Assembly: GCA_021295755.1 (NCBI GenBank)
Contig: JAGWBT010000103.1
Location: 19,967-55,572 of the forward strand
Origin: Candidatus Poribacteria bacterium
Lineage (GTDB): Bacteria; Poribacteria; WGA-4E; PCPOR2b
Direction of reading: 5' to 3'
DNA: 35,606 nt
Part shown: positions 24,468-33,297 of the stretch, in pieces
Layout of the letters: each line of letters begins with the position of its first letter
How positions within the stretch are numbered: the first letter of the stretch is position 1
The notes under the pieces: generated by a model
Database searches by the model: none
The model's input: the letters and a program-made list of their open reading frames with translations, nothing else
Told to the model about the DNA's origin: nothing
Translations under genes and position numbers: made by a program

Positions 24468-26519
24468 ATGAGTCTCGAACCGATGGATCACCATGCCCAA
24501 ACCACCAACGACATCGTCCGAGAAAACCGCCTGCCGGGAGATCCACCAACCGAATGGGACATCAACGGTTGGGGCGATCCAACCATCCAAGGCTTCGGTC
24601 ATGACATCAGCATCAATCGCGGTGAGACGATCTTCTTCAAGATCAAAACCGACTCGACCGACTATCGGATAGACATCTATCGAATGGGGTACTACGGTGG
24701 GATGGGTGCGCGTCGCGTTGACACCATCAAGCCATCGGTCAAACTGCCCCAGCATCAGCCGGAAGGTCTAAGAGACGAAGCCACCCACCTCTACGATTGT
24801 GGCAACTGGACAGTCTCAGCGTCTTGGCAAGCACCTTCAGACGCAACGTCGGGAATCTATTTTGCGCGTTTGGTACGACAAGACTCAGATCCCACAGGTT
24901 GGCGGGCGGACAACAGTCCAGAAGGCCCAGCAGAGGCACCGCTTGCTTCGCCACACGCCTACGGCGCGTTGGGATATGGACGGCTTGCCAATGCGCTGCG
25001 TGAACCGCGAGCAAGCCACATCTACTTCGTCGTGCGGAACGACGACAGTCACTCTGACATTCTCTTCCAAACTTCCGATACCACTTGGCAAGCCTACAAC
25101 CCCTACGGTGGCTACTGCACCTATGGCCGGGTTAACCCAGGTTTCCCACGTTCAATCGGCATTCCTCCCCGCGCCTACAAAGTGAGCTACAACCGTCCGC
25201 TCAAGACGCGTGATTACCGGGCAGTCAACATGGTTTTCAACGCCGAGTATCCCTGTGTCCGCTGGCTTGAGGCTAACGGCTACGACGTCGCCTACTTCAC
25301 CGGTGTCGATAGCGATCGACGTGGTGAGGAGATTCGCAAGCATCGCCTGTTTCTGTCGGTCGGTCACGACGAATACTGGTCTCTTGAGCAAAGGCGGCAT
25401 GTCGAGGCAGGGCGCGATGTAGGGGTTAATCTCGCCTTTTTCAGCGGTAACGAAGTATTTTGGAAAACCCGATGGGAGCCTTCCATCGACGACGAGGACG
25501 TTCCACATCGGACGCTGGTTACCTACAAGGAAACACACGACAACGCCAAAATTGATCCTGTCCCTGATGTGTGGACCGGGACATGGCGTGACCCACGACC
25601 GTTCAATCCGGAAGGACCACAGCCGGAAAACGCCCTAACCGGCACCATCTTCACGGTGAACGCATGGCGCAATGACCCTCTCATTGTACCAGCCAAATAC
25701 GCCAACCTACGGTTCTGGCGCAACACAGAAATCGCCAAACTCAAGCCGGGGGAAAGTGCCATTTTACCAAAGGGGCTGCTCGGTCATGAGTGGGATGAAG
25801 ATATAGACAACGGCTTTCGGCCACCCGGTCTGTTTCACCTATCGGAGACGACCATCGACAACGTTCCCTACATTCAGGACAACGGCTCGGTGTATGATTC
25901 AGGCACCGCGACGCACCACCTAACGCTCTATCGTCACGAGACACCCAAACAGTCTGCAAATAAGGTAGACGACTCCGGAAGTCCCCGCGGCGCGTTGGTC
26001 TTCGGTGCGGGCACGGTGCAGTGGTCTTGGGGCTTAGATACGCACCACGATACCGAGACGGGTATACCGCCGGAGCGTGCAAACTCTAGCTCCACCCGAG
26101 TGGGTGTAGATCTGAACGGTCCCGATAGAAATATCCAACAAGCGACCATCAATCTGTTTGCCGACATGGGTGTGCAGCCCCAGACGCTACAAGATAACCT
26201 GATACCAGCGAGCGCGTCCACCGATGTGCAACCTCCAACCTCAACGGTACTTGTGCCAGCCGATGGCGCAACGCTGCCTCTGGAAACCTTGATAATCAGT
26301 GGTACCGCTCAAGATGCTGACGGTCAAGTCGCCGGGGTCGAGGTATCAGTAGATAACGGCCTCAGTTGGCATCCGGCAAATGGTTGCGAAACCTGGAGCT
26401 ATGAATGGCTACCGACAGAACCGGGAACCGTCACCATCCTAAGCCGAGCTGTCGACGACAGTGGTAACTTGGAACGCCCAGAACAAGGTGTGACGGTCAC
26501 GATTCATTCTGTCCAGTAG
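24468..26519 (+). CDS. N,N-dimethylformamidase beta subunit-like protein
   Basis: 683 residues; ATG at 24468 with a weak AAAGG upstream. The N-terminal part is a beta-sandwich (GDPTIQGFGHDISINRGETIFFKI, DYRIDIYRMGYYGGMGARRV). The middle is the N,N-dimethylformamidase large-subunit-like domain: SYNRPL, NMVFNAEYPCVRWLEANGYD, then SVGHDEYWS and FFSGNEVFWKTRW are its most conserved blocks. The last 110 residues form an Ig-like domain (TSTVLVPADGATLPLETLIISGTAQDADG, ending TVTIHS). There is no clear signal peptide, although the Ig domain suggests surface or extracellular work. Real DMFase needs a small alpha subunit, absent here, so the substrate may be another amide or polymer. Confidence 0.8.
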   Translation: MSLEPMDHHAQTTNDIVRENRLPGDPPTEWDINGWGDPTIQGFGHDISINRGETIFFKIKTDSTDYRIDIYRMGYYGGMGARRVDTIKPSVKLPQHQPEGLRDEATHLYDCGNWTVSASWQAPSDATSGIYFARLVRQDSDPTGWRADNSPEGPAEAPLASPHAYGALGYGRLANALREPRASHIYFVVRNDDSHSDILFQTSDTTWQAYNPYGGYCTYGRVNPGFPRSIGIPPRAYKVSYNRPLKTRDYRAVNMVFNAEYPCVRWLEANGYDVAYFTGVDSDRRGEEIRKHRLFLSVGHDEYWSLEQRRHVEAGRDVGVNLAFFSGNEVFWKTRWEPSIDDEDVPHRTLVTYKETHDNAKIDPVPDVWTGTWRDPRPFNPEGPQPENALTGTIFTVNAWRNDPLIVPAKYANLRFWRNTEIAKLKPGESAILPKGLLGHEWDEDIDNGFRPPGLFHLSETTIDNVPYIQDNGSVYDSGTATHHLTLYRHETPKQSANKVDDSGSPRGALVFGAGTVQWSWGLDTHHDTETGIPPERANSSSTRVGVDLNGPDRNIQQATINLFADMGVQPQTLQDNLIPASASTDVQPPTSTVLVPADGATLPLETLIISGTAQDADGQVAGVEVSVDNGLSWHPANGCETWSYEWLPTEPGTVTILSRAVDDSGNLERPEQGVTVTIHSVQ

Positions 26520-26554
26520 ATATCGATTGCCGGAATTGATAAAGGAGAATAATC

Positions 26555-28075
26555 ATGCCGATGCTCAACATTGGATCAACCAAGCAGCTTTTCTTCGATG
26601 ATTACCTGATCGAGAGCTTGGTCAACGCAAAACAGGGACTAAACCCTGCGGTAAAGGTGGACGACAACCCTGTCATCCGACCGGAACGGCCGTGGGAAGG
26701 CAACTTCATGCGGCCCAATAAGGTGATTTTTGACCCAACCGACCAGATCTTCAAGATGTGGTATTCCTCCGCAACTATCACTGTCCATTTGGAAAATGGC
26801 AAGCCGGTTCCGGGTGGCGCCGCGGGGCTTGTCTTGGACACTCAAGGGAGTGTGATGTGCCTGGCAACCTCTGAAGACGGGATTCACTGGGAACGACCAT
26901 CGCTAGGACTCGTCCAATTCGACGGCTCGACGGACAATAACATCCTTCCCACAAAGGAGGGTCTACCCCCAGTGCCGGCATTCCAAGACCTACGCGAGCA
27001 AGATCCCGCCAAACGGTTCAAGGCGTTAATCATGATCGGCGACACACAGAAACGGGGGATGCAATACAATCTCTTCTATTCCCCGGAGGGGATCAACTGG
27101 ACTCCCTATGAAGACAACCCGGTCATAGATACCGGACAGGAGTTAGGACGTTGGGCAGGTCGTTTCCAAGGTTGGGATCCGATACGCGAAACTTACTACG
27201 TCACGATGGAAGCAAGCCACCACTGGCGAGGTCCTTACGGCAAACGGCTTATCGGCAGGGCAGAAAGCCCAGACATGATTCACTGGAGCGAGCCGGAGAT
27301 TATCCTTGTGCCGGACAAAGACGACTACCCCGACACCGAGTTCTACAGCCTGCCGGTCATCGCCTACGAGGGTATCTACGTTGGGTTGTTATGGATCTTC
27401 CGCACCACCAATGTGACCCATCATCCGGAGATTGTCTTCAGTCGAGATGGATTTCACTTTCAGCGGAACTACCGAGAGCCTTTCATCCCGCGCGGCGGTG
27501 CGCGAGCGGACTTCGACTCCAGCAGCGTCTACGCTGAAACCATGATTGTTCACGGGGATAACATCTTCACCTATTACATCGGCACGAACAGCCGATCCCC
27601 TGAAATTGCCCTAGAGTTAGGTGACAAGTCCGCGGAGGGTATTGGGCTGGCAGTCTCACGTCTGGATGGGTTCGTATCTCTCGACAGTGGGAAGGGCTGG
27701 GTGGTCAAGGATAGGTCTGAGGAGGAGCTGCGACACATCTATGGCGAGCGGCAAATCTTCGATGAACCTGAATCCTTCGGTCAGATGACGACTCGACCAT
27801 TCGGGTTCTCCGGATCGCGCTTGTATCTGAACACAAGCATGGCACCGATCGCTGCAGGTCCAAGTCCCGGCGAAGTAAAGGTAGAGATTTTAAGGGCAAA
27901 CCATAAGAAGTTGCCCGGATTCAGCTTCAACGACGCAGATTCAATCACGGTGGGTAGCACTGCCCACCCCGTATCGTGGAACGGCAATTCCGACGTGAGT
28001 GCGCTAGCTGGCAAGCCGATAAAGCTACGTTTCTACTTCAAGAACGCCAAACTCTACTCGTTCCAATTCAAGTAA
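26555..28075 (+). CDS. Five-bladed beta-propeller hydrolase-like protein (GH32/43/62 clan-like)
   Basis: 506 residues; ATG at 26555 with AAGGAGA upstream. QLFFDDYLIES at the start is the signature of an uncharacterised glycosidase-like family frequent in Planctomycetes and relatives. Repeated propeller strands follow (FKMWYSS, LATSEDGIHWERPSLGLVQFDGS, RFKALIMIGD, LFYSPEGINWTPYEDNPVI, YVGLLWIFR). The C-terminal 80 residues form a beta-sandwich (EVKVEILRANHKKLPGFSFNDADSI, then KLRFYFKNAKLYSFQF). No signal peptide. It lies 35 nt after the DMFase-like gene. Catalytic acid residues cannot be assigned with confidence. Confidence 0.75.
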   Translation: MPMLNIGSTKQLFFDDYLIESLVNAKQGLNPAVKVDDNPVIRPERPWEGNFMRPNKVIFDPTDQIFKMWYSSATITVHLENGKPVPGGAAGLVLDTQGSVMCLATSEDGIHWERPSLGLVQFDGSTDNNILPTKEGLPPVPAFQDLREQDPAKRFKALIMIGDTQKRGMQYNLFYSPEGINWTPYEDNPVIDTGQELGRWAGRFQGWDPIRETYYVTMEASHHWRGPYGKRLIGRAESPDMIHWSEPEIILVPDKDDYPDTEFYSLPVIAYEGIYVGLLWIFRTTNVTHHPEIVFSRDGFHFQRNYREPFIPRGGARADFDSSSVYAETMIVHGDNIFTYYIGTNSRSPEIALELGDKSAEGIGLAVSRLDGFVSLDSGKGWVVKDRSEEELRHIYGERQIFDEPESFGQMTTRPFGFSGSRLYLNTSMAPIAAGPSPGEVKVEILRANHKKLPGFSFNDADSITVGSTAHPVSWNGNSDVSALAGKPIKLRFYFKNAKLYSFQFK

Positions 28076-28130
28076 TATAACAAGTTGTTGGTTACGTGCG
28101 GCGTGATAAAAGCCAACATCATATATACCC

Positions 28131-28183
28131 GTAGGTCGGGCATCCTGCCCGATCTACAAAGCCCCAGAGGGGCGCTATGTGTA
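28131..28183. repeat. GTAGGTCGGG hairpin plus GCCCC repeat
   Basis: CGTAGGTCGGGCATCCTGCC forms a hairpin with the following CGATCTAC. It is directly followed by a fourth copy of the AAAGCCCCAGAGGGGCG unit ending in ATGTGTATAG. Both modules also occur inside the element at 20249-20877. The gap 28076-28239 has no gene. Confidence 0.55.
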
Positions 28184-28239
28184 TAGAAATACCGTCAGAC
28201 AAGAGTCAAAGATTCAAACGGATGAGGGAGTAGCGCACC

Positions 28240-29031
28240 ATGAAATTGACAAAGGACCAATTGGCTCATTTCGATACCGAAGGCTGGTTGCTCCTGAAAA
28301 ACTGGTTCAGCCAAGCAGAAATCGATGTCCTCAAAAATGAGCTCCCGAAGATTTTTGCCATGCGACGCGAGGAGGTCTGGCGTGAAAAGGACGGGGAAGC
28401 GGTTCGTACTGCCTTCGCTGCACATACCTACAACGAGGCGTTTAACCGCTTGGGACAGCATCCCCGCTTAATCGAGCCAGTCATGCAGCTCCTTGACGGA
28501 CCGGTGTACATGCACCAGTACAAAATTAATGGGAAAGCCGCTTTCAACGGCGATGTCTGGCAGTGGCACCAAGACTACGGCACATGGTCCCGCGATGACC
28601 AGATGCCACAACCACGGGCGATGAATATTGCAGTGTTCCTTGATGAGGTGACCGAATTCAACGGTCCTCTCTACCTGATTCCGCGTAGCCACAAGCAGGG
28701 GGTAATAGAAGCGGGGCATGACACATTGACGACCTCCTATCCGCTGTGGACGCTCGACAAGGACAGGATCCGCCATCTGGCAAACGAGGGTGGGATTGTC
28801 GCACCCAAGGGCGGGCCGGGCACCGTGCTGATGTTCCACTCAAATATGGTGCACGCCTCAGCGCCCAACATCAGTCCGTGGGACCGGGTGATCGCATATC
28901 TGAGTCTCTGTCATGTGGATAACCACATCCGTCAATTCAAGCGCCCGGAGTGGATTGCCCACCGCGATTTCACGCCGATTGAGCCGTTGGACGATAACTG
29001 CCTGTTAGCACTTTCACAACCCAAAAGATGA
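28240..29031 (+). CDS. Phytanoyl-CoA dioxygenase-family Fe(II)/2-oxoglutarate oxygenase (2)
   Basis: 263 residues; ATG at 28240 with GAGGGAG at 28224-28230. Closer to the ectoine-hydroxylase-like branch: the iron motif sits in WQWHQDYGTW (His110/Asp112) and the distal His in NMVHASAPN (His205), with Arg216 as the likely 2-oxoglutarate anchor. LDEVTEFNGPLYLIPRSHKQG is the standard mid-barrel strand. It differs clearly from the PhyH at 23360, so this is not a recent duplication. Substrate unknown; no ectoine genes are nearby. It converges on the dehydrogenase gene. Confidence 0.87.
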   Translation: MKLTKDQLAHFDTEGWLLLKNWFSQAEIDVLKNELPKIFAMRREEVWREKDGEAVRTAFAAHTYNEAFNRLGQHPRLIEPVMQLLDGPVYMHQYKINGKAAFNGDVWQWHQDYGTWSRDDQMPQPRAMNIAVFLDEVTEFNGPLYLIPRSHKQGVIEAGHDTLTTSYPLWTLDKDRIRHLANEGGIVAPKGGPGTVLMFHSNMVHASAPNISPWDRVIAYLSLCHVDNHIRQFKRPEWIAHRDFTPIEPLDDNCLLALSQPKR

Positions 29032-29066
29032 ATCCACGTTGCGGCGTGAGTCCCTGAGTCATTGTA

Positions 29067-30008
29067 TCAGTATCCTTTGGTCTGGTCGAAACGGCTGAGC
29101 AGATCGTCCTCCCCCATCATGAATCGTTTCAGATTCTCACAGAATGTGTCCAGCCACCGAGGACCCCGCATCGGCGAGTTGCCGGCCATATGGGGGGTAA
29201 TAATCACATTCTCCATCCTCCACAAGGGATGATCATCCGCCACCGGTTCCACCGGCAGCACATCCAAACCGGCACCGGCGATAAGCCCCTGTTCCAGCGC
29301 CTCCATCAGTGCTGCTTCGTTGACAATCCTACCACGACTGACATTGATTAATAACGCGTGGGACTGCATATGGCGAAACGCCTCCTGATTGAACATCTCC
29401 TCCGTCTCCGGCGTGAGCGGCGCGCAGATCACAACAACGTCGGCAACCTCAAGCAGATCATGGAAACGGTCTAAGTCCCAGCACGCTTCCACATAGTCGG
29501 GAACCGTCGCAGGCATCGGATCTACGGCAAGCACCCGCATACCAAAAGCGTGTGCACGTTTTGCTGTCTCACGCCCGGCACCACCTAGTCCGATTATCCC
29601 CATGGTACTATCGATTAGTTCCCGCGCCATCAAGCGGTTGTTGCTCCAACTGGCGTTGCGAGTTACCAGCGCGATATCCCGCGTGAGACCCAAAATAAGC
29701 GCGAATGCGTGCTCTGCTAAGTGTATCCCGACAAAGCCCTTCGCGGTCGTGACAATAACGTCACTCTTTTCAATCTCCGGGCTCATCAGGAAGTCAATCC
29801 CTGCGGAATAGTACGCCATCCAACGCACCCGCTTCGCTTTTGGGAAATATTTTGGTCGCACATCACCAATCAGGATGTCTGCGCTGGGGAGTTCTGCCTC
29901 AAATTTATCTTCAGAGCCGGCCACTATGAGCTCAACCTGATCGGAAACAGCACGGATCCGTTCGGCGGACGCATCGTCCATGTTCATTGTCAGTATTTTG
30001 GTCGCCAT
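29067..30008 (-). CDS. D-2-hydroxyacid dehydrogenase, NAD-dependent
   Basis: 313 residues on the minus strand, ATG at 30008; the AAGGAA upstream is rather distant (about 14 nt). The NAD-binding G-x-G-x-x-G is GLGGAG (140-145). The catalytic trio is Arg225 (NVSRGRIVN), Glu254 (LPVEPVADDHPLW) and His273 (ITPHMAGN). The N-terminal lid domain starts KILTMNMDDASAERI. It reduces a 2-oxoacid or oxidises a D-2-hydroxyacid. It lies directly downstream of the HpcH/HpaI aldolase, so it may act on that enzyme's 2-oxoacid product (inference). Confidence 0.88.
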   Translation of the reverse strand: MATKILTMNMDDASAERIRAVSDQVELIVAGSEDKFEAELPSADILIGDVRPKYFPKAKRVRWMAYYSAGIDFLMSPEIEKSDVIVTTAKGFVGIHLAEHAFALILGLTRDIALVTRNASWSNNRLMARELIDSTMGIIGLGGAGRETAKRAHAFGMRVLAVDPMPATVPDYVEACWDLDRFHDLLEVADVVVICAPLTPETEEMFNQEAFRHMQSHALLINVSRGRIVNEAALMEALEQGLIAGAGLDVLPVEPVADDHPLWRMENVIITPHMAGNSPMRGPRWLDTFCENLKRFMMGEDDLLSRFDQTKGY

Positions 30009-30067
30009 AAACTCAGATTAAATTCCTTCCTCGTTAGGTTCAGCCAGCGATCATTCGCGAAAGGACG

Positions 30068-30906
30068 CTATGCCGGCATGGTTCGCTTGGTGTACTCCCG
30101 GCATAGTGCTGCGATTTCGGGACCGCCCCCGCAGATCAAGATGTCGTTGTCGATCTGCTCCTTGTAGTTATCAACATTAATCGAATCAGGGCAGCATTCA
30201 CTCGCGCTCGCGCCCCAGCCATCTCAGGGCTATACGGTGGATCATGCGCGTCCGGGTCACCGAACGAATACCCCATGTCACCGGGACCCCACTCGACGTA
30301 GGTGAGCCCCGGCACTTTACAGGTCGCTTCACAATTCTCAAGGGCACGGCGGTTCTCGATTTTCAGCCCCACGATTAGTTCGCCCTCCGGATTCAGGGGC
30401 CAGACATCCGCTTTTCGCAGGTACTCCGAGTGATCCATTCCCCAGATATGCCCCGGACCGCCACCGCTGCCTCGCCGTCCCTCATCCAGCCCGTCCCCTA
30501 CACCAATATCATTAAAGGGAAACCGCATGGATTCGATCAGTACCTTTACCGCCCCCGGCGTCTCGGCGTGACAGAGTACGAAACCGTGAACACCACAATC
30601 AAGGTAGTGCGTCACCATCCAAGCGTTTGCTCGCATCACGCGTTCGTCGGTGCCCTGCACGGGCAGCGTTACCAACACGGTTGGCGTCGGATGTCCGCTC
30701 TTTGTGGGTCCTGCCGCTGCCAGTCCCCTCATGAATTCCCGCACACCCAGTATGTTCAGTGCGACATGCTCTTGTTCGAGCAGGAGGAAATCGTTATCCG
30801 TATGACAGGCGTTAACGCCGCCCTCGAATGACAAATCTCCGCTGCCCCCATAAATGAGAGTGTGCCTTCCCTCAAGAAGCTCGATAGCACGATTGACTCT
30901 ACCCAT
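30068..30906 (-). pseudogene. HpcH/HpaI-family aldolase, frameshifted near the C-terminus
   Basis: ATG at 30906 with GGAGTAAA upstream. Frame 1 encodes a class II pyruvate aldolase-like protein: DNDFLLLEQEHVALN (metal or active site), IGVGDGLDEGRRGSGGG, IVGLKIENRRALENCE and YVEWGPGDMGYSFGDPDAHDPPY. After GARARVNAALI the frame is lost (about 30178-30183). The -1 frame continues NVDNYKEQIDNDILICGGGP to a stop at 30068-30070 (ending TKRTMPA), which is a sensible C-terminus. About 8 residues plus one base seem to be missing between ALI and NVDNY. With that restored the protein is about 287 residues. It splits or forms 2-oxo-4-hydroxy acids; neighbour to a 2-hydroxyacid dehydrogenase. Confidence 0.8.
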
Positions 30907-30927
30907 GAGATTTACTCCATTTCTTTT

Positions 30928-31008
30928 TTAATAATCGCGTCTCCGCTTTTTTAGCACGATAATAATGATAACGATGAGAACAATCGCAATCCACCAGTTA
31001 TTTATCAC
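30928..31008 (-). CDS. Tiny single-span membrane peptide (26 residues)
   Basis: Minus-strand GTG at 31008 to TAA at 30928. It reads NWWIAIVLIVIIIIVLKKRRR: one very hydrophobic helix followed by a basic cluster, the usual N-out/C-in pattern. The start overlaps the end of the 59-residue gene at 30998. No clear ribosome binding site, so translation would depend on coupling. The strongly biased composition is the only support. Confidence 0.35.
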   Translation of the reverse strand: MINNWWIAIVLIVIIIIVLKKRRRDY

Positions 31009-31177
31009 CCACTAACACTTCAATTCCGAGAATAATCACCGCTTTATTCCACGGAAATTCTGCATACCGTTCACGATATTTGACAGATAGCCACCACGAG
31101 ATTCCTGCCGTACCCAATATAATAACTACAAATAGCAAATTCACGAGTGATTGAGCCGCGCCTAAAATCGCTTCCAT
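30998..31177 (-). CDS. Small membrane protein (59 residues)
   Basis: Minus-strand ATG at 31177 with AAGGAGG about 10 nt upstream, stop at 30998-31000. Residues 11-31 form a transmembrane helix (LVNLLFVVIILGTAGISWWL), followed by a charged stretch (KYRERYAEFPWNKA) and a second weak hydrophobic stretch. No family recognised. It lies between FdhD and the aldolase on the same strand, with the tiny 26-residue peptide directly after it. Too short for most gene finders; the strong ribosome binding site supports translation. Confidence 0.6.
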   Translation of the reverse strand: MEAILGAAQSLVNLLFVVIILGTAGISWWLSVKYRERYAEFPWNKAVIILGIEVLVGDK

Positions 31178-31262
31178 TTGGAATGATCCTCCTTCACCAT
31201 ATATGTTAAGTTTTTTGCGCGTTCCAGACTTGATTATAACGTTATTGCCATTCTGCGGCGAT

Positions 31263-32078
31263 TTACCGAATCCTGTCCGGATGACTATAGACAGTCATGC
31301 CTTTGCCACGCATAAACCCAACCAACGTAATTTCACCCTCTTGCGCCATTTCGACAGCAAGACTTGATGCCGCAGAAACCGCTACAATCACTGGTATTCG
31401 GGCGAATAATGCTTTCTGGATAATCTCGAAACTGGCTCGCCCACTCACCATCAAAATGTGCCGATCTAACGGCAGTTGCTCAACCAACAGTGCCTGTCCA
31501 ATCACCTTATCCACTGCATTGTGTCGTCCAACATCCTCGCGTACAATTTGCAGTCTTCCCCGTTCATCAAATAACCCAGCGGCGTGCAATCCGCCCGTTG
31601 CTTCAAAGACCGATTGTGCCGATCGCAGCGTATCATTGAGCCGGTACAAAACAGCTGGATCTATCTGAATCTCCGATTTTATCGGCGGAATCTCCTGTTT
31701 AACCGATTCGATAGTCATTTTGCCGCACAACCCACAACTAGCGTTCGCGTGGAAGTTCCGCTGCCACCCCTCCTGCTCTTCGAGAACTTGCCCATTCGTA
31801 AGGTGAACGTTTATGATATTTTGCAGGTCTGGTTCCTCTATATCCTCATCCTCACAGTAGGCAATTGCTCCGATATCATCAGACGATGTTATCAACCCTT
31901 CCGTGTAAAGAAATCCTGCAGCAAGATCAAAGTCATGCCCCGGTGTTCGCATCACAACTATCAGGCTCTGTCCACCCACCCGAATTTCGAGCGGCTCCTC
32001 GACCACGAGGGAGTCCTCAGTCGGGGATGGATGCGAATTACGCCAGCGGACGACCTGTTTCGTCAATATCGATTTCAT
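31263..32078 (-). CDS. fdhD: Formate dehydrogenase accessory sulfurtransferase FdhD
   Basis: 271 residues from ATG 32078; a GTG at 32108 would add ten residues, and neither has a clear ribosome binding site. It transfers sulfur to the molybdenum or tungsten cofactor of formate dehydrogenase. The sulfur-relay C-x-x-C is Cys115/Cys118 in SCGLCGK. EEPLEIRVGG, TPGHDFDLAAGFLYTEGLI, TGGLHAAGLF, REDVGRHNAVDKVIG and VSGRASFEIIQKAL are all family blocks. No formate dehydrogenase or molybdenum cofactor genes are in the window, so the client enzyme must be elsewhere. Confidence 0.93.
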   Translation of the reverse strand: MKSILTKQVVRWRNSHPSPTEDSLVVEEPLEIRVGGQSLIVVMRTPGHDFDLAAGFLYTEGLITSSDDIGAIAYCEDEDIEEPDLQNIINVHLTNGQVLEEQEGWQRNFHANASCGLCGKMTIESVKQEIPPIKSEIQIDPAVLYRLNDTLRSAQSVFEATGGLHAAGLFDERGRLQIVREDVGRHNAVDKVIGQALLVEQLPLDRHILMVSGRASFEIIQKALFARIPVIVAVSAASSLAVEMAQEGEITLVGFMRGKGMTVYSHPDRIR

Positions 32079-32338
32079 AGTGAATTGGAAAACCGAGAGG
32101 TTAGGCACACCATTTCAAGGAAAAATAAGAGTAACAGACCCCAACACCGGATAATTTCAAGAGGTTCGTCAATTTTTGACATTGTATCACAGAGGTAGCA
32201 CCTTGTATAGCGAAAAATGCCTTGACAAAACACCGAGAAATCAGCGAAAATTCAGTATTGTGATTGTCCACGAAAATTCTTTACAAGAGTTATACCATTT
32301 AGCCGAACAATTAATAATAGCGCGGCTTGGAGGGATAA

Positions 32339-33244
32339 ATGATTCGGCTCGGAATTGTTGATTTTGATACATCCCACGTGGTTGAATTTACAAAACGACT
32401 CAACCACATTGATGTAGATGAGGAGCAGTGGGTTGAAGGGGCAGAAATTGTGGTCGGTTGTCCTGGGGAATCGCTACTATCACCTGAACGCATCCCCGGC
32501 TATACAAAACAGATGCAGGAGTACGGTGTGCCGTTGGTGGAGAAACCGGAGGAGATGATTGGACAAATCGATGCCGTGCTCATTGAGTCGGTCGAAGGTA
32601 GTTTCCACTATAAGCGTACAGCACCGTTCTTGGAAGCTGGATTGCCCGCATTTGTGGATAAGCCCTTCACCTGTGACCTATCGGAAGCGAAAGCCTTAGC
32701 AGCGCTCACCCAATCAAAAAATGTCCCAATTTTCACCTCCTCATCGTTGCGTTACGGTCTAGAGGTTGTCGAAATCAGGAGCAAAGAGGCAGAAACGGGA
32801 AAGATTCTCGGGGCAGAAGTTAGCTCGCCAGCGCCGCTCCACCCGCGCAATCCGGGGTTATTCCATTACGGACTCCACGGCGTGGAAATGCTATATGCGC
32901 TGATGGGACCTGGGTGTGAAGCGGTTTGGTCGGTCTCGAACGATGACGCAGATGTCGTGACCGGGCGTTGGAAAGATGGACGAATTGGCACAATGCGCGG
33001 CATACGGAAGGGAACTCAGGGGTACGGTTTCACAGCATATTGTGAAAAATCCATCGTGCGAACTTCAATAAATGCAAGTTATATCTACCGTGAGCTTCTC
33101 AAGCAGATTGTCCAGATGTTTGAAACCGGAAAGCCGCCGATTGACATCTCCGAGAGCATAGAAATTGTTGCCTTCATTGAGGCGGCGGCCAAATCCGCCA
33201 TAAACGATGGAGCGAAGATGGCGTTGGCATATACTGTGGAATGA
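32339..33244 (+). CDS. Gfo/Idh/MocA-like oxidoreductase (divergent)
   Basis: 301 residues; ATG at 32339 with GGAGGG at 32329-32334. Rossmann-like start RLGIVDFDTSHVVEF: the usual G-x-G-x-x-G is replaced by V-D-F-D-T-S-H, a known divergent subgroup. The E-K-P motif is V-D-K-P (FVDKPFTCDLSEA), with the lysine kept. The C-terminal half has HYGLHGVEMLYALMG (active-site His region). Sugar-acid or inositol-type dehydrogenase activity is possible but uncertain. A second family member starts 53 nt downstream. The divergent gap 32079-32338 to fdhD contains TTGACA (32222-32227) without a well-spaced -10. Confidence 0.82.
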   Translation: MIRLGIVDFDTSHVVEFTKRLNHIDVDEEQWVEGAEIVVGCPGESLLSPERIPGYTKQMQEYGVPLVEKPEEMIGQIDAVLIESVEGSFHYKRTAPFLEAGLPAFVDKPFTCDLSEAKALAALTQSKNVPIFTSSSLRYGLEVVEIRSKEAETGKILGAEVSSPAPLHPRNPGLFHYGLHGVEMLYALMGPGCEAVWSVSNDDADVVTGRWKDGRIGTMRGIRKGTQGYGFTAYCEKSIVRTSINASYIYRELLKQIVQMFETGKPPIDISESIEIVAFIEAAAKSAINDGAKMALAYTVE

Positions 33245-33297
33245 GACCTCTCCAAGGAGGGCGAAAAAAGGCGTTTGAAGGTATAGGTGAGATTGTC

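Noticed and set aside
32222-32261. Promoter TTGACA ahead of the Gfo/Idh gene at 32339
   Set aside because: No -10-like hexamer lies at a spacing of 16-19 nt; the nearest TATTGT is 28 nt away.
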